Shown one piece after another: positions 56,930-64,000 of a stretch of 64,000 nt of DNA (position 1 is the stretch's first letter; every line of letters starts with the position of its first letter). Location of the stretch: positions 45,619,427 to 45,683,426 of the forward strand of contig NC_084472.1 of the NCBI RefSeq assembly GCF_027409185.1, written 5' to 3'. The notes below the pieces were generated by a model. That model saw nothing but the letters and a program-made list of their open reading frames with translations. It did no database searches and had not been told where the DNA came from. Position numbers and translations under genes: made by a program. This stretch comes from Cynocephalus volans. Taxonomy: Eukaryota; Chordata; Mammalia; Dermoptera; Cynocephalidae.

Positions 56930-57941
56930 CTTTACACCTCTTTTTGGGTGTCTTTTCCATGGCACCCCAGCCCCTGGTCAGCTGTGGGCTCCTACATACC
57001 ATCAAAAGGCCACCCAAGTGATTTGCTCAGGGATGGGTCTGGAAGGCCCTGCTGTGCACCAGGCACTGGACCAGTCACTGGGGGCTGATTGTGCTTCCCA
57101 GAACTTTGCAGTGGAAAAGATCAGCTTAAGACTAGGGAAGTGCTTTGGTAAGTAACAGCCTCGCATGTGACAACACCAAGGAATTAATCCTTTTGCTATA
57201 AGATTTCGTTTTGGTATAAGGGATCTCCCTTTTTTGGAGGGCAATTGGACTAAACTGTAAAAGACTGTGTTGGTTTTGGTTTGGTTTTAATTTGGGTTTG
57301 GTGGGTTATGTGTATATGTGTATGTTCATTTTGTGTGTGTTGGTTGTCTGTCCAGCAGACCCTGGAGGAATTGCCAGAGGAAGTTAGGCAGGCCTGACTT
57401 GGGGTGGCTATTCATTTTATCTTGACTAGGCTGAGCGTACACCCTCCTGATTACTGACCAAAGGTCAGACCTCTCTGCCTTGAGTAGATAAAAGGTGATT
57501 GGTGCAGCCAGGGATGGATGTGAGTCTCAACAGGATGCCACCATTAAAGGGATAATGCTCAGGGTCCAGAATGAGATGGCGAGCATGTGTCTCTTGCTCT
57601 TTTTTTGTGTGTGCATTTAAGTGTTTTTAGAAAATAACACTTGGTCAAAACATCTGTTTATTAAATGGGTAATACAAACTCGATTCCCCCTTGTGGCCCT
57701 TTGACTATGTTCTGTAGAACTGGGCTGATTGCAGCTATGAGCCCATAAAGAAAAAGAAAATCTGTTTTTAGAGAGAGAGCTCTTGTCTTAAACATCTGTC
57801 TTATATGTACCTATAAAAAGATTAATATAACAACTAGCTTTAAAAATTCTTGGCAAGATTAAAAAGCAAAAATTAGATTTAAAACAGTTAAAATACTTTG
57901 TATGCTCAAGTTGCCTGCTTGAGCTGCAACAAAAACACATC
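56930..57941 (+). pseudogene. Leader and possible gag start of the tRNA-Ile-primed element
   Basis: The stretch is T-rich with little coding signal. An ATG at 57665 starts a 27-codon frame beginning M-G-N-T and stopped by TAA at 57746-57748. The M-G start fits an N-myristoylated Gag and the distance from the primer site is normal for a leader, but the rest is too decayed to prove it. Confidence 0.35.
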
Positions 57942-58012
57942 TCCCATGTGGCCTAGTGGTTAGGACTCGGTGCTCTCACCACTACAGCCCAGATTCGATT
58001 CCCAGTCAGGGA
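57942..58012 (+). pseudogene. tRNA-Glu (CTC) pseudogene
   Basis: 71 bases from TCCCATG to TCAGGGA with anticodon CTC in a CTCTCAC loop. The A box (TGGCCTAGTGG) is intact; the B box reads GATTCGATTCC. The T stem is largely unpaired (CCAGA against CCCAG), the anticodon stem has one mismatch and one wobble, and the acceptor stem has two mismatches, so it is a decayed copy. Several changes look like CpG decay. It lies 15 bases left of a solo LTR. Confidence 0.75.
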
Positions 58013-58027
58013 GGGAACCAGTCCCTT

Positions 58028-58413
58028 TGTTGGGAAAATTCAAAATTCAAAATTTTTCTTGCCTTTGTAATGCCTCTGTAACCAAGTTTGTTTATCTACA
58101 AGGCCACATTAATTCAGCCTAGCAGTTAATCAACTGCTTGCATTCCTCACTTCTGCAACCATGCTTGGTTATCTGCTTAGACCATGTGTGTTCTGAGAAG
58201 CTGAAACTTGCAGCTGCCTGCTTCAGTTGTGTGTTGAGAAACTGAAACCTAAAACCCGGAAGAGTCTGCCTATAAAAAGCCCTGTAAAACCTGAGCTTGG
58301 GGTTCAGATTTTTGGAGCATTAGCTTGTCTGGGTTGGCCAGAGTAATAAAAATACCTGACTCTCCAACCCTCTGAGTGTCGGTCGCTTCCTTGCCAAGTC
58401 CATTTCCGTAACA
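58028..58413 (+). mobile_element. Solo LTR, class I, group B
   Basis: 386 bp from TGTTGGGAAAA to CGTAACA, with a perfect 4-bp duplication CCTT at 58024-58027 and 58414-58417. TATA-like 'cctataaaaagccc' and AATAAA are kept. Partner of 46903-47284. Confidence 0.92.
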
Positions 58414-61160
58414 CCTTGAACTAGCTAACAGCAATTGAACAGGGAATGGATTTGAAGCAGAGTTTAGACCCATTGCAAAAATCCTTTACCTCAGGAGAAA
58501 ATCATTTATAAAAATTAATTTAAAATATTTTGTTTTAAATTATTTGTATAACTCTTGATCTTTTGGGGGTGCACATTTGTGATCCTTCTGTCCCTGCCTC
58601 ATATATAGCCTTTATTTTCCATCTTTAAGTTGTCCCTGGGAACAGTCTGGATCTTGGTAGGGGGGTGAGGGGAGTGCATTTTTCCTCTCTCTTTTGGAGA
58701 ATTTAGTCTCATATGTGCTTATTTGTTCAGATTTTGAATCATTTGTTTAGATTTGCTTTTGCTTTAAAGTTTTAGTTTATAATGATTTAGGAACTTTTGT
58801 TGTTTGTTTAACTTCTCTCCTGATCTAAATGAACAGCCCCTTGGCAGCTAGTGTACTGACGGACTCTGGATCCTGAGGTGGCTTCTTTGCATCTCTTTGG
58901 TTTTGTTTGAATATATATATTTTTAAGCCTATTTCTCTCTGTATTTTGCTTCACCTGTTTAAAATCTTCCTCTGTATCTCTGGCATACCCAAACTCCTTC
59001 TTGGAAAGGATTGCAATCTTTCTCTGTGCTTTGAAATGTAAGTGTGCTACCTTGCTTTAGGTGAGGGCTTCGGCCAAATGGGGCAAATAAGCTTTAACTT
59101 GTCTCTTGTATAGAGACAAGATTTAAATCCAACTGACTTTTTTAACTAGTGAGTTTTATATTAAATCTGTTTCATAACTAAGATTTTAAATGAAGGCTAT
59201 AAGATCTTTATTTGTTTCTATGTTCTTATGTACACATGTATACATATATAAGCTATATGTTGTGTCTACATGAATGTTTACATCTATACACGTGTTTGTA
59301 TATTGTCCACATGGTACCAAATTGGCTTATAAATAGTGTGTACTCCTAAATTAAATAAATAAGCCTAAATGCTTTTCAAGTTCACATGACTTCAGTAATC
59401 TTTAATAAATAAAGCTAATTTTAAAAGTTGTTGGTGAAATAGAAATGTTTTCAGAATTTAATTTAGATAATTTAATTGCCAAGGTCAAGAGGTCAAAGCA
59501 GATTTATGCTGTCTCTACTGTTTTAAGGTCATAAAATTGTCACTTCTGTGATAATTTTAATATCTGCTTAATTTGTCTGTGGGCTAAAAGCTGTGAGGAC
59601 CGGCTGCTGGCTTCCTTCAAAGCCTTACACACATTGCCTTGTTAGCTTGCCTTTGGTCCTGAGACTCTAAATTCTGGGGTCTAGACAGGTGGCCATGGTG
59701 AGGCCTGGGGACTTATGTATCCACAGCACACAGGCCACCAGCTGCAGAACAAGCCAAGCCCGAAAGAGTCTCATACTCCCTGTCCTCGCTCTGCCTCCTG
59801 CCTATACTCGGAGAGGAATATCCTTTAGACATTGTTTTCACAGCTCTGCTCTCTGCCCTAGGCTTTACCCCTGGTATATAAATGTAGGATCCAGACAGGC
59901 CCTAGCCACCCTGGCTGCCACATTGGTACTTGTGACCCAGGATGGCTAGGGGAAGGATACCTGTTATTCAGTATCTCAAAGGCCTTGCTTAAACTAATAG
60001 ATAAAAATTTAACTTGGTTTTGCTTTTATCAAAAAAATAATAATAACTTAAATTGCTAGCTTTGCTTTCTATGAGCAATTCAAGTATAATTGTTAAGAAT
60101 GAACACATTTTTTAAAAAGGTAAATGGGATAAATGTCTATAAGTAAATTTGTCATAATTTTGAAAAAATCTCAGTAATTTGAAATGTGAAAGTCATGTTA
60201 AATTAAGCAACATGTAATCATAAATGTCTAAGTCATTCAGAAATTAGAAAATGGTTTTCACCTACAAATATTGATATAAAAGGGTTCAAAATTGCTTGTT
60301 TCCTAGGGTTTTCACTGGAAGTTAGGGTTACTAAAAGATAAAATTGTAGTTAATATATGTAATTAAAACTGCTAGAAAAAAAATTCTACATAGAGAGTGT
60401 ATAAAAAAATTAGATGTGAGGGAAAATGTGCTTTTGGTAAAGAAGGTTATAAAAAAGGCACGAGGATGTAATTTTTGTTAAAGGGAAAATTTGTTTAGTT
60501 TAGAGATATTAAAAAGTTTCAAGTTAAAAGAATAAAAAAATGTTATAGACAAACTAAATGAATATAGTTGGGAAAAAATTGTAAGAGGTTATAAAGGTTT
60601 GTAAAAATCTTGTCTAATGTGGTTGAAACTGAGACTGGATGAATTTGTTTATAAAGTTTTATTAAAGTTGGCTTTAATAGTAAAAGTACCTTGGTACAAA
60701 AGTAGAATTTAGTTTTCTCTTTTAAACAAGATTTTCATGTAATATTAACAAAAAGGTAAAAAAATTTGTGTTCACCTTTTGAATAAACTACAAAAAAAAA
60801 AGAGAGAGAAACAAATTTTATGTCTTTATTAGGCATTTGGATTACTTAAGGAAACTGACTTAAAATTTTTAATTTTTTTCTCAATATGTAACTTTTTATT
60901 TATATAAATGTATTATTAATGTGGGTTCCAAAATTCCTAAAGTTCTGATATGTCTTGGTATATATTATCATCATAGTATGGCTTTTATAAAAAATTATTG
61001 TAGGCCATGGAAATAAACAAATTTTTTTGTCCATCGTGTCTTTAACCATGCTACAGTAAATTGATTTATTTTGATACTGCTTTTAAAAGGTAATTACAAA
61101 TCCCAGAGTGTTATTTCTGGCAAAGAAGTTCATGTAAAAGATAAAAAAAAAAATCTGATA
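58414..61160. other. T-rich intronic DNA, probably remains of an old element
   Basis: Long T- and AT-rich sequence, with no open frame above chance. Its position behind an LTR and primer site suggests non-coding internal ERV sequence, but I cannot show retroviral motifs here. Confidence 0.3.
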
Positions 61161-61164
61161 GGTA

Positions 61165-61367
61165 CTCTCAAATATAGACCTCTGCTGATGACTTTGAGAT
61201 TATTCAATAATCTCCTCAATAATCTCCAAGAAGAAGGCCCTCACCAGACTTGCCCTCTTGACTTTGAACTTCCCAGCCTCCAAAACTGTAAGAAATAAAT
61301 TTCATTTTTTAATAATTTACCTATTTTCAGTTATTCTGTTAGAAGCAACAGAAAACTGACTAATACA
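61165..61367 (+). repeat. MaLR-like LTR 3' part
   Basis: 'gccctcaccagacttgccc', 'cttcccagcctccaaaactg', 'taagaaataaatttcatttt' and an end in 'gaaaactgactaataca' are typical MaLR 3' text. Confidence 0.7.
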
Positions 61368-61374
61368 TGTATAC

Positions 61375-61555
61375 ACTGTCATCAAGCCTTCTGCTGAATA
61401 TAGCTTCAGTCAACATCTGACATCAACCATGATATACCCCAAGCAACCACCCGCTGAGCTTTATCAATTCACAGAATCATAAGAAATAGTCATAAATTGC
61501 TTTAAACCACAGATTTTGGGGTATTTTGTTATGCAATAATAGGTAGCTGTAATAC
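61375..61555 (+). repeat. MLT1-like LTR fragment
   Basis: 'taaaccacagattttggggt', 'attttgttatgcaataatag' and 'gtagctgtaatacctcc' fit the last part of an MLT1 LTR. Confidence 0.5.
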
Positions 61556-61680
61556 CTCCTGATCGCACTTTTTCTTTTTATTTCTCAGATGATTCAGAAG
61601 TTGGGCAGGAAAGAGTGGTGGTGTGTATTGAGTCCTCCTCAAATCTCCAACAATACACTTTTCAAAATGAGAAGGACAGT

Positions 61681-62345
61681 GTGGAGGATACTAACATTTA
61701 TAAAGCAAACGTATTTCACAGGGCCTAGCTTCCAAAGCCCTGTGGTTTCAGGTATAACCTAACTTTTTAAAATTACATATAGAAATGTTAAGCTTGCAAA
61801 AGACAGGAAACTTTCTCCAGGCTAAAGTCTCTGTTGTAGATAAAGAATTGTAACACAGCAAAATTGCTGGCTCAAAGGACAGATGTCCTTGGTGCAGGTT
61901 AACCTACTGATTGATATGTTGAGAAAGTTACTTGATTGTTATGTAAAAATACTGAGGAAATTGCTGTAGGAAAAAGAAAGAGTTTGCTAACAACACGCTT
62001 TTTTTGGTGGACCAACTTAACCTTTTGCAAATTGCATTATGGAATGTCACTTTGTTTATTTCACTGATGTTACTAGTTTCCATTATTAAAACTATACTTA
62101 CCCATAACTCTGCCCATGTCCTTGTGCTCTTTATAATGATTAAGTCAACTGAATTTTCTTCTGAAACTTCCTTGTCTTTATAATAAAAGGGAGAAGCTAA
62201 CTTTGAATCTGGGCTGTCACATTCAGTTTTCTCCTCCTAATGGGGAAATTACTGAAGTACAGTCCTTCTGGGCCTCTCAGTGCATACATAGTGCTTTGAG
62301 TAAATGCGTAATTCTTTTTTACATCTCCGTTACACAGGGGGAAGT
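61681..62345 (+). repeat. LTR-like repeat, inverted partner of 47875-48485
   Basis: Begins 'tgtggaggatactaacattt' and shares ordered blocks with the partner to about 62345 ('acatctccgttaca'). 'tataataaaagggagaagct' may hold its poly(A) signal. It ends near a CA. Confidence 0.65.
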
Positions 62346-63187
62346 GTAACAGGAAAGACCTCCAGAGCAGAGGCTGTAGCAGGAACTCAGTAGGGTAGTC
62401 CAGATAATGTTAGTATCCCCAAACTGGTGATAGGCTTAGGTACATAAACCATAGTCTGTCCAGAAATAAAAAAGCTTATTTTATGTACCAACTGTGAGTA
62501 AGTCAAAAGACAGGCCCCAGGGGACAGGCAGATGACCAGCTTTAGAGGAGTCTGAATTGCGTGTCATGGCCATTGGTGGGAAGGGACTGCTATGATCTGA
62601 GAAAATTGCAAGGAGACAGCTGCCTGTTTCTCTCACCCGAGCCTGATTGTGGTGATAAGAAGGACATTAGCTAATTCCAGCACAGAGGCCTGCCAGAGGA
62701 GGGCAATGGTATTTCCCAGAGCATCTTAGTTTTCTAGCTCAGTGAGGCTGGAAAAATCCTCCTGGGGACATTTGCATAGAAACCTGTACCTATAAACTCT
62801 TTCTGCTTATCTAGCTAATTAAGCCACCCAATATTTCAAGATTTACTCTATGAAGGAAAAATATTGTTGTTATTTCATTAGGATTTAAGGTTGATGTCTA
62901 TTTTTTCATATTGTTGCGCATTTGTTTTATTTTTCAAGATGTTCATCCAGTTTATCTAATGTGTATAATCAGAACGTACATAATGGCAATAGAATTTAAA
63001 TTTACCTTGACAGTTGTGCCTATTTTTACATGGAATTTTGTAAACTGCTTTAAGCTTCTAGAAGGACAAGTATAATACTATTGTAAAATAATATTAATAA
63101 TGAATGAATAATGGCACACTGTCCTCTCTCTATGTTAAAAATCTGTTTTTTAGGTAGCAAATGATAATAAAGAAAACAACATCATAC
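62346..63187. other. Intronic DNA, nothing recognised
   Basis: No exon or named repeat up to the splice donor of the next exon. Confidence 0.4.
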
Positions 63188-63290
63188 CTTGCAAAATTCT
63201 GCTTCTCTTCACAGTTAAGTTCTTTGAGACCTTTGTTTATGCGTTCCTGTTCCATAGCACGTTCTTCCTCTTCTTTGGCTTTTCGTTGCA
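63188..63290 (-). CDS. CFAP53: Penultimate coding exon of CFAP53 (likely)
   Basis: 103 bases on the minus strand between an acceptor (pyrimidine-rich, TATCTTAG|, AG at 63291-63292) and a donor AAG|GTATGA. It has two bases of a split codon, 33 codons and two more bases. The protein is Q-R-K-A-K-E-E-E-E-R-A-M-E-Q…K-E-L-N-C-E-E-K-Q-N-F-A, strongly charged and helix-forming. The exon's final AG plus the first A of the exon at 55436 makes Arg, so the two exons splice in frame. This agreement of phase, strand and composition is the best evidence that both belong to one gene. The function is as given for the last exon. Upstream exons lie beyond the right edge. Confidence 0.72.
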
Positions 63291-63415
63291 CTAAGATAGG
63301 CAAAAGTAATTATTTGTCAAATGACTTTTTCAGACAATATTTGCTGACATCTTTCTGGGCACCAAAGCCATATTGTTTAGAAAGGCAGAGCTCAGAATCA
63401 CAGGGCTCGATCTTA

Positions 63416-63703
63416 TTTTATTTATTTATTTATTTCCTAAATTTTATTTTGTCAATATACAATGTAGTTGATTATTGTGGCCCATTACCGAAACCTTCCT
63501 CCCTCTTCCCTCTCTCCCCTCCCTCCCAACAACTTTCTTTCTGTTTGCTTGTATCAACTTCAAGGAATTGTAATTGTTGTGTCTTCTTCCCTCCGCCCCC
63601 CCCCCCAGGTTTTTTGTGTATTTATTTATTTATTTTTAGCTCCCACAAATAATTGAGAACATGTGATATTTCTCTTTCTGTGCCTGACTCGTTTCACTTA
63701 TAC
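63416..63703 (-). mobile_element. Recent 5'-truncated L1 insertion
   Basis: 288 bp, minus orientation: an (A/T)-rich tail at the left (tttatttatttatttattt), a pyrimidine-rich stretch with a run of C (a G-rich 3' UTR tract on the L1 strand) and reverse ORF2 end at the right. A perfect 20-bp target duplication lies at 63396-63415 and 63704-63723. It lies about 125 bp from the acceptor of the CFAP53-like exon, in the same orientation as the gene. Confidence 0.93.
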
Positions 63704-63723
63704 AATCACAGGGCTCGATCTTA

Positions 63724-64000
63724 GATCAATAAACTAGTAGTTATCTCCACTGAGGAAAGAACAGGGTTTAGGCTCACATATGCTGTGATCTACACAGATT
63801 TTCTCTTTATCACTTTTCATTGAAAATCTTTGATTAGCCTTTTTCATACCAGATCACCAATATTAAAACACTTCTCACGTTTCTCTTAAGGACATACAGT
63901 TTTATTACCATTCATATCAAGAAGAGAGTTTATTTATTATAAAATAAATATTTGGAAAAGTATATAAAGCTCTTATAAATTAATAAAAAACTTAAGTATC
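63724..64000 (-). other. Intron of the CFAP53-like gene, to the window edge
   Basis: AT-rich, nothing recognised. Confidence 0.4.

Larger units (their letters stand above)
55437..63187 (-). other. CFAP53: Last intron of the CFAP53-like gene
   Basis: 7.75 kb between a consensus acceptor (55437-55438) and donor AAG|GTATGA (GT at 63186-63187). It contains an L1 piece, a class I LTR with primer site, a solo LTR, a tRNA-Glu pseudogene and an old LTR, all listed. No further exon was recognised. Confidence 0.65.

Noticed and set aside
56709..57155. 148-codon plus-strand ORF
   Set aside because: It runs across an LTR, a SINE fragment and a primer-site region without a domain; chance frame.

Overview
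This is mammalian genomic DNA: a gene-poor, repeat-rich window with one CpG-island promoter near the left end, a few small exons of split genes, and many SINE, LINE and LTR copies. The most frequent young repeat is a SINE whose body looks like tRNA-Ile, in monomer, dimer and hairpin-bearing forms. This matches what I remember of the CYN SINEs of colugos (Dermoptera), so a colugo is my best guess for the species (about 0.65). That is from memory and was not searched.

Host genes, both on the minus strand. At 10048-10074, inside a CpG island at about 8640-10770, there is a nine-codon first coding exon (M-S-V-S-K-I-Y-S-Q) followed by a consensus splice donor. It resembles the start of myosin-5b (MYO5B), which makes 1-10047 its first intron. 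At the right end, exons at 63188-63290 and 55208-55436 have matching splice phase and encode the charged, coiled-coil C-terminus of a TPH-type ciliary protein, most likely CFAP53. In human, CFAP53 lies just upstream of MYO5B in the same orientation, so the synteny supports both names.

The 45 kb between the two genes holds mobile elements. The main one is a complete class I (gammaretrovirus-like) endogenous provirus at 34347-42671, plus strand. It has two 500-bp LTRs that differ at 17 positions, a 4-bp target duplication (TATA), a tRNA-Gly-type primer site, gag, pol and env in order, and a polypurine tract. All three genes are broken by in-frame stops and frameshifts, and the reverse transcriptase active site is altered. 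Three solo LTRs of a second class I group (29581-30018, 46903-47284, 58028-58413) each have perfect 4-bp duplications. A third, older class I element at about 56235 has an LTR followed by a tRNA-Ile-type primer site. Two further LTR pairs, several MaLR-type LTRs, L1 fragments (one a recent insertion in a CFAP53 intron), L2, MIR and MER5-like pieces, microsatellites and a tRNA-Glu pseudogene fill much of the rest.

I found no CRISPR array, operon or other prokaryotic feature, and no intact host gene fully inside the window. The points most worth a second look are the state of the provirus, the solo-LTR group with shared R-U5 but different U3, the tRNA-Ile-primed LTR fragment, and a SINE subfamily in which a GC-rich hairpin replaces the tRNA anticodon arm.
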